DNA of 29,554 bases, from assembly GCA_031254225.1 (NCBI GenBank), contig JAIRUU010000048.1, positions 1-29,554 on the forward strand, in the 5' to 3' direction. The notes beneath the pieces are model-generated. The model saw only the letters and a list, made by a program, of their open reading frames with translations, was not told the origin of the DNA and did no database searches. Of this stretch, positions 8,242 to 16,232 are shown one piece after another. Source of the DNA: Candidatus Elusimicrobium euhamitermitis. Its GTDB lineage: Bacteria > Elusimicrobiota > Elusimicrobia > Elusimicrobiales > Elusimicrobiaceae. Both the position numbers and the translations under genes were made by a program. The stretch's first letter is position 1, and every line of letters begins with the position of its first letter.

Positions 8242-10191
8242 ATGAATAACAGCGAAAAACAAACGCATGACGGCGGAGGGACGGAATTTTTGTCCGTCGG
8301 CTCTTACCGCGTGCGTTTTATTTTGTCTTTTTTGTTTCTGGCGCTGATATTGCTGGGGCAGTATTATCACAACGCGCCGCTTGGCATTTTTATACTGTCT
8401 TGTCTGTCATGTCTGCTGCTGGGCTCCCATATTTTTTCCAACGCTTATAAAGACGTAAAAAAACTGCGGCTTACTTTTAACGTTTGCGCGGGCGCGGCGG
8501 TTATATGCGGGCTGCTGTTCAGTTTTGTAAATCTTTTTTTGCCCGTAAAAAACTTCGGCGGCATTGATAATTTATTCGCGCTGCCCGTCTTAAACATTAC
8601 TATTATAAATTACGTTTACGGCATTTTTGCCAGGCAGAGGGAAATTTCAAAAGCGTTCCTGGGCAAAATGCATGATTTTTTGCCTAAATCCGCCCGCGCG
8701 GTGCGCGGCGACGAGGAAAGCAAAATTTTTGCCTCTGAAATCAAGGTCGGGGACGTGCTTCATATAAAGAAAGGCGAAAGCGTGCCCATAGACGGTTTCG
8801 TAGTCAAAGGCAGGACGGAAGTTGACGAAAGCATTATCACGGGCAACGCCATAGCTGCCGTAAAAGGCGAAGGGGAAAACGTTTACGCGGGCACCGTCAA
8901 TCTGGCGGGGGATATTTTTATTGAAGCGTCGTGCGTTTTGTCCCAGACCGAAATTTATTCCGTTGTCAATACGTTGAAAAACAGCGAACTTAAAAAACAG
9001 CTTATACATAACCCGCTGGACGCTTACGCGAAATTTTTCTGGCCGCCGTGCCTGCTGGCGTGCGCGTTGTACGTCTGGTACGGCGCTTATACCCACGGCA
9101 TTGAGACGCTGGACGGATATTTTGTGACGGGTTTATTTTTTGCGGCTCTGTCGTGTCCGGCGGCGTTTGTGGCGGCCGTTACGCTTACGCGCCATTACGC
9201 GGCGCGCGGCGCGCATAAGGAAGGTATTGATTTGCAAAATATCGCCGCGCTTAAAATTTTTAAAACCGCGGACCAGATTTTTTTAGATAAAACCGGCACC
9301 GTCACAAACGGAATTTTTGAGGTTACCAACGTCTACCCAGTAAAAAGCGTAAATAAAGAATTGATTTTGCAGACGGCCGTTACCGCGGAGCAGACTCTGG
9401 ACGACACTTACGCCCGCGCTATAAAAGCTTACGGCGAAACCAAACTTATTAAACCCGCCGCGCTTGACTCCATAGAAATTTACCCTGGCAAAGGCATACG
9501 CGCCAGAAGCGGCGGGGACGTTATTTACATAGGCAATCAGGCCTGGTTTGAAGAAGAAAATATTAAGACCGACGGCCTTGACCGCGCGTGGGCGAATGAA
9601 ATTGTAATCTGCGTCGCGCGCAACAATGATTTCCTTGGTTTCATTTCTTTAAGCGATACTCTGCGCCCCGGCGCGGTAGACACCGTTGAAAAACTTAAAA
9701 AAAGCGGTTATGAAATCATACTGCTTTCCGGCGACGGCAGCAGAACTGTTTCTTATATAGCCGGCGCGCTCGGCGGAGTGACTTATTTTTCTTCCGTGCT
9801 GCCAGAGGCTAAAGCTGCTATGATACGCAAAATGCAGAAAGACGACAAAATTACCGTCATGGCGGGCGACGGGTTTAACGATATTCTTGCGCTTCTTGAC
9901 GCGGACGCCAGCATTGCCTATTCTTCCCCGCACTCCGCGCACGCCAACTGGGTGGATATTGTTATTAACAGAAAAGATTTCAGCTGCATAACCGCGCTTA
10001 ATAAAATTTATAAAAGGATAAATTTAAATATTCTGCAGAATATTTTTCTGGCGTTTTTGGCTAACGGGCTGTTAATAGTATTTTTGTGGCATGCGGGCAA
10101 AGCGCCGTGGTACAGCGCGGAAGTTTTTGCCTTATTCGGCCTGTTTGCCGTTATATTAAACGCCGTCAGAATGATGAGGTTTAAAATATGA
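8242..10191 (+). CDS. P1B-like P-type ATPase with altered catalytic and metal-site motifs
   Basis: Membrane protein of 649 residues with about eight hydrophobic segments arranged as in P1B heavy-metal pumps, and no N-terminal HMA domain. The phosphorylation motif DKTGT (D349) and hinge motif GDGFND (542-547) are intact. Other hallmark residues are changed. The A-domain TGE is TGN (200-202). The TM6 metal motif CPC/CPx reads C305-P306-A307. The SEHP signature of the N-domain reads LDDT within E383-QTLDDTYARAI, so the His-Pro pair is lost. The last helix keeps an ILNAVRM-like end but lacks the Asp usual in zinc pumps. It could be a pump with altered chemistry, a slow or regulatory ATPase, or a degenerate copy. 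Substrate unassigned. It lies 6 nt after the TPR gene and overlaps queF by 4 nt. Confidence 0.85.
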   Translation: MNNSEKQTHDGGGTEFLSVGSYRVRFILSFLFLALILLGQYYHNAPLGIFILSCLSCLLLGSHIFSNAYKDVKKLRLTFNVCAGAAVICGLLFSFVNLFLPVKNFGGIDNLFALPVLNITIINYVYGIFARQREISKAFLGKMHDFLPKSARAVRGDEESKIFASEIKVGDVLHIKKGESVPIDGFVVKGRTEVDESIITGNAIAAVKGEGENVYAGTVNLAGDIFIEASCVLSQTEIYSVVNTLKNSELKKQLIHNPLDAYAKFFWPPCLLACALYVWYGAYTHGIETLDGYFVTGLFFAALSCPAAFVAAVTLTRHYAARGAHKEGIDLQNIAALKIFKTADQIFLDKTGTVTNGIFEVTNVYPVKSVNKELILQTAVTAEQTLDDTYARAIKAYGETKLIKPAALDSIEIYPGKGIRARSGGDVIYIGNQAWFEEENIKTDGLDRAWANEIVICVARNNDFLGFISLSDTLRPGAVDTVEKLKKSGYEIILLSGDGSRTVSYIAGALGGVTYFSSVLPEAKAAMIRKMQKDDKITVMAGDGFNDILALLDADASIAYSSPHSAHANWVDIVINRKDFSCITALNKIYKRINLNILQNIFLAFLANGLLIVFLWHAGKAPWYSAEVFALFGLFAVILNAVRMMRFKI

Positions 10192-10586
10192 ACGATATAG
10201 ATTTCGGTTACACGCTTTCCCACGCGAGAAAGGGCGCTAACGTAAAACTCCCTAAAATTGAGTGTTTTGAAAACCAGTATAAAAGGGACTATGAAATTAA
10301 AATAGCGTTGCCGGAGTTTACGTCGGTATGCCCTAAAACAGGACTGCCGGATTTCGGCGTGATTACAATTGATTACGTGCCTAATAAACTGTGTCTGGAA
10401 CTCAAATCCTTAAAATATTATCTGCTTGAATACCGCGACATGGGTATTTTTATGGAAAATACGGCGAATAAGATTTTGGACGACGTCGTCTCCGCCTGCA
10501 AACCGAAAAGAGCGGTTATCACGGCGGAGTTTACGCCGCGCGGCGGTCTTAAATCAATAATAACCGCCAAATACGGGGAAAAATGA
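10188..10586 (+). CDS. queF: NADPH-dependent 7-cyano-7-deazaguanine reductase
   Basis: Short (132-residue) unimodular QueF of the tunnelling-fold superfamily. It reduces preQ0 to preQ1 with NADPH in queuosine biosynthesis for tRNA. The catalytic cysteine is C48 in FTSVCPKTG, with the paired D55 in PDFG. The QueF signature appears as LELKSLKYYLLEYR (70-83), and the substrate-binding glutamate is probably E90. The residue before it is Met (M89), where the B. subtilis enzyme has His; as far as I know, other residues occur there in short QueF proteins. The start overlaps the ATPase stop by 4 nt (ATGA), and the stop overlaps the next start in the same way. No other queuosine genes are in the window. 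Confidence 0.93.
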   Translation: MNDIDFGYTLSHARKGANVKLPKIECFENQYKRDYEIKIALPEFTSVCPKTGLPDFGVITIDYVPNKLCLELKSLKYYLLEYRDMGIFMENTANKILDDVVSACKPKRAVITAEFTPRGGLKSIITAKYGEK

Positions 10587-11323
10587 ACAAAACGCCTCTA
10601 AAATATTGGGTAATGTTTGTGATAAGCGTCGCGCTGCTGGCAACGGCGAGCGTGTATACTTTTGTCATGAAACGCGCGCCGCAAGCCGCGCCGCAGGAAG
10701 AAACCGCGCCTGAGGCAAAAGCGGAGGAAACGCCGCCGGAGCCCGCTGCGGGAGAAGAAGTCTTGTCCGAGGAAACGGCAGCTAATGAGGCCGAGAGCAC
10801 TGCCATAGATTTGTCAGGCGCCGGCATTTTGGGCGTTGCCAAAAAGCAGCCGGACATGTTTGACAAAATGGAAGAAGGGGACAAAAACCGCAAATCCCGC
10901 CCGATAACTTTACAGTCGTCCCAGGTGTCCGTCGTGGCCGAGGAATATACGCCCGTCGTCGTTGATAGCGCAGTCATGGAAGCCCAGGCCGGCGCGCAGG
11001 AGGAAGAAAGCGCAAGGACAATGCTTACCTCTCCGGTGGGTTATAAAATTATTACCGCGCAGGCGGAGTATGATAATTTTAAAAAAACCGCTTACGGGGA
11101 TTACCCGAAAGTTGATTTTTCCAAAAAATCTTTTTTAATACTTGAATCAAAAAATAATCTGCCGGACAATATTTTTGAAATTAAAGATGCGCGCAAAGAA
11201 GGGGATAAATACGTCGTGGATTACGGCGTAAATATTTTGGGCCTTAAAGAGCGCGCCGCCAGCCACACTTACGCGGTAATAGATAAAGACGTAAAAAGCG
11301 TGGAATTGAAACAGGTAATGTAA
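10583..11323 (+). CDS. Membrane-anchored protein with PrcB-like C-terminal domain
   Basis: 246-residue protein with one N-terminal hydrophobic segment (about residues 8-28) and no cleavage site, so it is probably anchored in the inner membrane facing out. Residues 31-75 are rich in Glu, Ala and Pro and likely unstructured. The C-terminal 95 residues look folded: DFSKKSFLILESKNN, then YVVDYGVNILGL and a final strand VKSVELKQV. This layout resembles the PrcB C-terminal domain, found in a treponemal protease complex, but the match is by eye and moderate. It is the last gene of the ileS operon, overlapping queF by 4 nt and followed by a strong terminator. Function unknown. Confidence 0.65.
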   Translation: MNKTPLKYWVMFVISVALLATASVYTFVMKRAPQAAPQEETAPEAKAEETPPEPAAGEEVLSEETAANEAESTAIDLSGAGILGVAKKQPDMFDKMEEGDKNRKSRPITLQSSQVSVVAEEYTPVVVDSAVMEAQAGAQEEESARTMLTSPVGYKIITAQAEYDNFKKTAYGDYPKVDFSKKSFLILESKNNLPDNIFEIKDARKEGDKYVVDYGVNILGLKERAASHTYAVIDKDVKSVELKQVM

Positions 11324-11342
11324 AAGTTTTATCAAGGCATAA

Positions 11343-11378
11343 AAAAACACTCTCTTCCGTCAGGAAGAGAGTGTTTTT
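11343..11378. terminator. Strong bidirectional intrinsic terminator
   Basis: A perfect 16-bp stem (11343-11358 with 11363-11378) with a 4-nt loop GTCA. The stem core is CACTCTCTTCC and its complement; A and T runs flank both sides, so a U tract follows the stem in either direction. It lies between the convergent genes ending at 11323 (plus) and 11389 (minus), exactly where a shared terminator is expected. Confidence 0.93.
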
Positions 11379-11388
11379 ATTTTATTTA

Positions 11389-12996
11389 TTACTTTATATT
11401 TCTGTAAGCGTTTGCAGTCTGCAGGAAATCAACGCGCATGTTTTGCGGATCATATGTTCTGGCGTTATTGGCTGTTCTCAGAACGTCGTCTATCGTCATG
11501 GAACCTTTGTATTTGTTGTTTTCCAGAATCTGGCCGAACTGCGCCGCCGAGGCCGCAAAACGCGTGTCTTCCGACGCCAGGTCAAAGTTTACAAAGCTGT
11601 TTAAGTTGACAGGCGCTTCTATGTAAGACTGCGCGCCGGAGGCCGGGTCGGTATAAAGCATTTTTACCGTCATAACTTCGCGCTGGCAGCGCGGGCTGGC
11701 GGCGTCATAAACAGAGTCTGACGGAGCCGTGCCTTCCGCGCACGTTAAACAGCGCGGGTTAATCTCATACAAAGCTGTAAGTTCCTGGCCGGAAGACCAG
11801 TCCCCGCCCGCGGTCTGGAAAGGCAGGCCCGCGCTGTTATATTTCCTTTTGTAGCCTATAAGCCTGTAAGATTCCACTTTAACGGGATTAACTTCAACTT
11901 TAAATTTAACGTCGCGCGCTAAAAGCTGCTTAACAAGCACGGTTACCGCAAACTCGCGCTTCCAGATGGTTTCCGCGTCCTGCGCGTTATTTATGTAATT
12001 GTAAGTGCCGGCGCCTTTGTCGGCGAGAGACTGCATGTTCGCGTCTTTCATGTTGCCCATGCCGTAGCCCAGAACGCTTAAGGACACGCCGTTGTCTTTT
12101 TCCCGCGCTATCTGACTTTCAAGGTCGGTTATTGACGAGGGACCGATATTAAAATATCCGTCCGTGGCCAGAATGACGCGGTTGTTTCCGTTCTGCAGAA
12201 AATATTTTCTGGCGATTTCATAAGCTTTGTCTATGCCGGCGGAGCCCGCCGTTCTTCCGCCGCTCTTAAGGGCAGCCACGGTCTGCATAATTTTTTCTTT
12301 CTGCGTGCCGTTAAGCCCTTCAAGCTGCACCTGCGCGTCTTTAGCGTAAGTTACTACGGAAACAACGTCCTGGTCACGCAGCAGCTGCAGCAGAAAAGGG
12401 AAAGATTGTTTGACCAGCGAGAGTTTATTCTCGCCGCCCATGGAGCCGGAAATATCTATTAAGAAAACAAGATTCTCTGGCGGGGCCGGCTGCGCGGCAG
12501 GGTCTTTTGCCCTGACGCCGATTTTTACCAGTTTATGCGCCGCGTTCCACGGGCAGTCGGTGTATTCCGTCACGATTGACGCGGGATAAACGGAATACGC
12601 GTCCGGCGCGGGGTAGTTGTAGGGGAAATAATTTACTATTTCTTCCGTCTGCACAATATCTTCCGACGGCCGCTGGTTTTTAAACACAAAATTTTTAATA
12701 TTGGGGTAAGAGTCCGTTCCGACATACGGCGGGAAATATGAATAGCGGTCAATCAAAGGGTCTTGAAAATCATTGCCGGTCCAAAAAGAGCCCACGGGCG
12801 CGGGCGCAATTTGAGCCGCCGCGGCGGTATTGCCGCTCTGCGCGGTTGCTGCAGCCGCCGTAGCTGCCGCAGGCTGGGCGGAAGAGGGTTTAGACTGGTA
12901 AGATTTTTTAAAAGCGTCTATGTCTTCTTTGTCATAGCAAGATGATAACAGCGCCGCGCCGAGAATCGTAAAGACAATTAACAATTTTTTATTCAT
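11389..12996 (-). CDS. VWA-domain lipoprotein of the YfbK/DUF3520 type
   Basis: Predicted lipoprotein of 535 residues with a lipobox (LSSC, modified cysteine C20). After an Ala/Gln-rich linker (about 35-68) comes the N-terminal domain typical of this family (TEEIVNYFPYNYP near 117). A von Willebrand factor A domain follows, with an intact metal-binding MIDAS motif DISGS at 181-185, a threonine in GRTAGSAGI and ATDGYFNIG. The C-terminal part (AVTVLVKQLLARDVKFKVE onward) resembles DUF3520. Such proteins are thought to mediate protein contacts in the envelope; their exact role is unclear. AGGAG lies upstream of the ATG. It is a single-gene unit, distinct from the BatA/BatB VWA proteins further right. 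Confidence 0.9.
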   Translation of the reverse strand: MNKKLLIVFTILGAALLSSCYDKEDIDAFKKSYQSKPSSAQPAAATAAAATAQSGNTAAAAQIAPAPVGSFWTGNDFQDPLIDRYSYFPPYVGTDSYPNIKNFVFKNQRPSEDIVQTEEIVNYFPYNYPAPDAYSVYPASIVTEYTDCPWNAAHKLVKIGVRAKDPAAQPAPPENLVFLIDISGSMGGENKLSLVKQSFPFLLQLLRDQDVVSVVTYAKDAQVQLEGLNGTQKEKIMQTVAALKSGGRTAGSAGIDKAYEIARKYFLQNGNNRVILATDGYFNIGPSSITDLESQIAREKDNGVSLSVLGYGMGNMKDANMQSLADKGAGTYNYINNAQDAETIWKREFAVTVLVKQLLARDVKFKVEVNPVKVESYRLIGYKRKYNSAGLPFQTAGGDWSSGQELTALYEINPRCLTCAEGTAPSDSVYDAASPRCQREVMTVKMLYTDPASGAQSYIEAPVNLNSFVNFDLASEDTRFAASAAQFGQILENNKYKGSMTIDDVLRTANNARTYDPQNMRVDFLQTANAYRNIK

Positions 12997-13022
12997 ACAA
13001 ACTCCTAAGGATATTCATAAAT

Positions 13023-13028
13023 ATTATA
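13023..13028 (-). promoter_or_regulatory. Possible -10 box for the VWA lipoprotein gene
   Basis: Read on the minus strand, 13028-13023 is TATAAT, 27 nt upstream of the ATG at 12996. The surrounding 13010-13065 region is very AT-rich and also holds CATAAT on the plus strand (13057-13062), which might serve the hydrogenase operon. No clear -35 boxes were found, so both are weak candidates. Confidence 0.3.
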
Positions 13029-13092
13029 TATATAACCTATTGTACATAATTTAACGCATAATTTTAGAGCAACTGGAAACGGGTTTTACTTT

Positions 13093-14517
13093 ATGCTATC
13101 ATATGTTATGCTTTTAATGATAATTTTAGTTCCTGTTTTAGGGTCTTTAGCAATTCCTTTGCTTAATAAACTTGGTTTTAAACCCGCCTATGCCGCCGCT
13201 GCGCTTGGGGCGGTTGTTTTTTTGTTATCCGTTTATCTGCTGACTGCGGCGGGAAACGGGGCTTCGGTTGTATGGCGGTACGATATGCCGCTCGGCTTCG
13301 GCCCGCATTTTGAGCTGGACATGCTCTCCGGCTTTATGGCGTGCTGCGCTTCTTTTTTAAGCTTAATAATAATTTTCTATTCCACGGGTTATATCCATGA
13401 CGCGGAATATGAGACGGAATATTATACTTTTGTCATTCTTTTCTTAGGCTCCATGACGGGCCTGGTGTTCAGTTTTAACTTAATATGGACTTTTGTTTTC
13501 TGGGAAATGACCGCGGTGTGCAGCTGGAAACTCGTCGGCTTCTTCCGTAAAGACGCGGATAAAAAGAAAGCGGTTAAAACTTTTCTTATAACCGTTTTCG
13601 GCGCTTTATTTTTGCTGATGGGCATAATAGCGGTTTACTTCTCAAACGGCACGGTTGATTTATCTCTGCTCAAAGGCGCGCACGTGCCGGCAATAGCCGC
13701 GCTGCTGTTCATCATAGGCATGTTTTCCAAATCGGCTATTTTGCCGTTTTCGTCGTGGCTGCCGGACGCGGGCGTTGCGCCCAGTCCAGTTACCGCGCTT
13801 CTTCACGCGGCTGTGCTTGTCAAAATAGGCGTTTATGTTTTTGCCCGCGTTTTTTATACCATACATTGCGATCCAGCGCTTATGCAGGGCGTGGCCTTTG
13901 TAGCCGGTTTAAGTTCCGTCATTGCGGGCGGCGCGGCCGTAAAAGAAACAAATATCAAACGCATTATAGCCTACTCCACCATAAGCCAGCTTGGTTTTAT
14001 TTTCTTAGCTCTTTCAACGGGCACTGCCGCGGGGCTTGTGGCCGGCATGCTTTTTATTATGGTGCACGGCATTGCCAAAGGCGGTCTTTTCCTCTGCGCG
14101 GGCATTATTGAACACAAAGCGCATACCAAAGACATCACGGCCATGGGCGGCCTTTATAAAGTTATGCCTTTTACCGGACTTGCTTTTGCGCTGTGCGCGC
14201 TGTCCGTCGCGGGCATACCGCCGCTGGGCGGGTTTTTCGGCAAATTCATGGTTTTGCAAAGCGCGTTAACGCAGGGTTACGGTTTTATATTTTTTATGTT
14301 TCTCGTTGCCGCTTGTTTTACGGCGGTTTATCTTCTCAGAACTTTTCATCTTGTATTTTTGGGCGCGCCGCAGCATGAGTGGGCGGCAGGAGAGGGCAGT
14401 TTTCAGACGGTGTTCTCGGTCACGCTGCTGGGCGTGCTGGCTTTGCTGTCCGCGCTTCTTATAAGTTTTCCCGTCGGATATCTTATGCGCGTGGCGGCGC
14501 AGATGGGGGTATTATAA
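13093..14517 (+). CDS. Hydrogenase/complex I proton-antiporter-like subunit 1 (NuoL/M type)
   Basis: Polytopic inner-membrane subunit (474 residues, about 14 helices) of the antiporter family shared by NuoL/M/N, MrpA/D and group 4 hydrogenases. It is predicted to carry an ion channel driven by electron transfer to protons. Key functional sequences are intact: FVFWEMTAVCSWKLVGF near 136-152 (glutamate of TM5), LPDAGVAPSPVTALLHAAVLVKIG near 222-245 (His and Lys of TM7-8), AYSTISQLGF, and AGIPPLGGFFGKF near 375 (Lys of TM12). It is the first gene of the hydrogenase operon. No strong ribosome binding site is seen before ATG 13093. Its stop overlaps the next start by 1 nt (TAATG). Confidence 0.9.
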   Translation: MLSYVMLLMIILVPVLGSLAIPLLNKLGFKPAYAAAALGAVVFLLSVYLLTAAGNGASVVWRYDMPLGFGPHFELDMLSGFMACCASFLSLIIIFYSTGYIHDAEYETEYYTFVILFLGSMTGLVFSFNLIWTFVFWEMTAVCSWKLVGFFRKDADKKKAVKTFLITVFGALFLLMGIIAVYFSNGTVDLSLLKGAHVPAIAALLFIIGMFSKSAILPFSSWLPDAGVAPSPVTALLHAAVLVKIGVYVFARVFYTIHCDPALMQGVAFVAGLSSVIAGGAAVKETNIKRIIAYSTISQLGFIFLALSTGTAAGLVAGMLFIMVHGIAKGGLFLCAGIIEHKAHTKDITAMGGLYKVMPFTGLAFALCALSVAGIPPLGGFFGKFMVLQSALTQGYGFIFFMFLVAACFTAVYLLRTFHLVFLGAPQHEWAAGEGSFQTVFSVTLLGVLALLSALLISFPVGYLMRVAAQMGVL

Positions 14518-16232
14518 TGATTATACTTATTCCCGTCCTGCTTCCTTTAATTTGCGCGGCGGTCGTTTTGGCGCTGGGCAAAAAATATCCGCTTTCAAAT
14601 AAAATTCTTGCTTTCGCAGGCGCGGCGGGCGCGCTTGGCGCGGCAGTTGCTTTGTCCGCGCAGGACTTTGAGATGTTTTACGTTAACTGGTGCGAAGGCG
14701 TTTTGTCTTTTTCCCTCGCCGCCGGAACTTTTGAAAAGACGGTTGTCCTCGCTCTCTGTTTTTTCGCTTTTATAATTTTGCTCTACGCCGTAAAAAGCAA
14801 AATTGAAAATGAAAAATGGTTTTATTTTTCTTTTCTTTTTACTCTTTCTTTCGCGTGCGGCGCTGCGCTGGCGGACAATCTGGTTTTAATGCTTTTCTTC
14901 TGGGAAGGCCTGCTGGTAAGCCTTTACGTTTTTATAGTTTCAACGGGCGCGCAGAGCACGGCGTTTAAGGCTTTTGTTCTTAACGCGGTCGGCGACATAG
15001 CGCTTTTGGCGGGCGTTATTTTGACCGCGGCCGCGGCGGGCAGTTTTGAAATAAGCATTATAAAAACAGGGCCCGTTTCCCTGCTGGACGGTTACGGCGC
15101 GTGGGCGTTTTTATTAATGTGCGCAGGCGCGCTTGCCAAAGCGGGCGCGGTGCCTTTTCACTCATGGATTCCCGACGCTGCGGAAAAGACCCCCGCCGCT
15201 TTTATGGCTTTCCTGCCCTCGGCGTTTGAAAAAATTCTGGCTGTGTTTTTACTCGGCAGAATAATGACGTTTTTTAATTTCTCGGGAGTATCTCTAGGCG
15301 GCAATATTTTAATTTGCCTCGCCGTTCCGTCAATAATCGTAGCTGTGGTAATGCTGTTTAAGCAGACAAATTTGAAAGGGTTTATAGCTTATAATATTAT
15401 CCTGCAAATCGGTCTGCTGGCTTTTGAGCAGGGCGTATCTTTGGGCGGCGCAAGGGAGCTTGTTAACCACGGTATTTATAAAGCCGCGGCTTTGGCGTGT
15501 CTCTTTTTATGCGCGGGAATTATTGAAGCGTCCGCCGGCTCAGCCGCGTTTGACAAAATTGCCGGCGCATTTAAAAAAATGAAATTTACCGCCGCGTGTT
15601 TTATAATTTCCTCCGCGGTTTTGTGCAAGGTTACGTTCTTGGATATTTTCTTTTCGCATACTTATTCGGGCCTGGAAAGCGCGAATACGGCGGGAATTAT
15701 TTTTACGGCTTTAGTTTATCTTTTTATGCTGGCGGCGTTTTTAAAAGTGATTGCCGTTTTGTTTAAGGGCGCTGCGCAGGCGGCTCCGGTTCCTGTCATG
15801 TTAAATTTTGCGGCGGGAGTATTTGCCGTTCTGGCGCTGCTGTTTGGCATAGGCTGGGTTTTTGACGCGCGGAATTTATTTGTTCTTGAACACGCGCATT
15901 TTAATTTTAACTGGGTGTCAGGCGTAAGTCTGGCGGTAATTCTGGCCGCGGCCGCGCTGCACTTTAAGGCGCCGGCTTTGAGCCCGGGCAGTTTTGCGCC
16001 GCCTGATTTTTACGGGGCCGCGCGGAGAGCGGGCCTGGCCGCCTCAACCGGCCTTTTTAAGACGGACAGATTTTTTGATTTTATGATTGACGTTATGCCC
16101 AGTACGGTTATAAAAAGATTTTCCAAAAAAGGCTCCGCCATGCATACGGGTTTAAGCATAAGCTATATTTTGTGGGCGCTTATAGGCGCGCTGGTTTTTG
16201 CGGTGCTGTCATTATCCGGAGGGTGGGTTTAA
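14517..16232 (+). CDS. Antiporter-like subunit 2 (NuoL type, divergent core)
   Basis: 571-residue membrane subunit. ATG 14517 is chosen because it overlaps the previous stop (TAATG) and has GGGGG about 9 nt upstream; the frame is open further left to 14379, but that part lies inside the previous gene. The TM5 glutamate motif FFWEGLLVSLY and VPFHSWIPDAAEKTPAAF are clear. The usual AYSSISQ, HAAxxVK and GIPPxxGFxxK signatures are replaced (AYNIILQIG, LPSAFEKILAV, SAVLCKVTFLDIF). The C-terminal 70 residues, with a charged amphipathic stretch (KTDRFFDFMIDVMPS) and a last helix, resemble the lateral helix and final TM of NuoL. It may be structural, or pump with altered residues. Confidence 0.85.
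   Translation: MIILIPVLLPLICAAVVLALGKKYPLSNKILAFAGAAGALGAAVALSAQDFEMFYVNWCEGVLSFSLAAGTFEKTVVLALCFFAFIILLYAVKSKIENEKWFYFSFLFTLSFACGAALADNLVLMLFFWEGLLVSLYVFIVSTGAQSTAFKAFVLNAVGDIALLAGVILTAAAAGSFEISIIKTGPVSLLDGYGAWAFLLMCAGALAKAGAVPFHSWIPDAAEKTPAAFMAFLPSAFEKILAVFLLGRIMTFFNFSGVSLGGNILICLAVPSIIVAVVMLFKQTNLKGFIAYNIILQIGLLAFEQGVSLGGARELVNHGIYKAAALACLFLCAGIIEASAGSAAFDKIAGAFKKMKFTAACFIISSAVLCKVTFLDIFFSHTYSGLESANTAGIIFTALVYLFMLAAFLKVIAVLFKGAAQAAPVPVMLNFAAGVFAVLALLFGIGWVFDARNLFVLEHAHFNFNWVSGVSLAVILAAAALHFKAPALSPGSFAPPDFYGAARRAGLAASTGLFKTDRFFDFMIDVMPSTVIKRFSKKGSAMHTGLSISYILWALIGALVFAVLSLSGGWV

Noticed and set aside
10452..10457. Met89 in QueF where B. subtilis has His.
   Set aside because: Short QueF proteins vary at this position as far as I recall; the catalytic Cys48, Asp55 and Glu90 are present.
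14379..14516. 46-residue N-terminal extension of the second antiporter subunit.
   Set aside because: It lies inside the previous gene, has no ribosome binding site, and ATG 14517 has GGGGG upstream and the TAATG junction common in this window.
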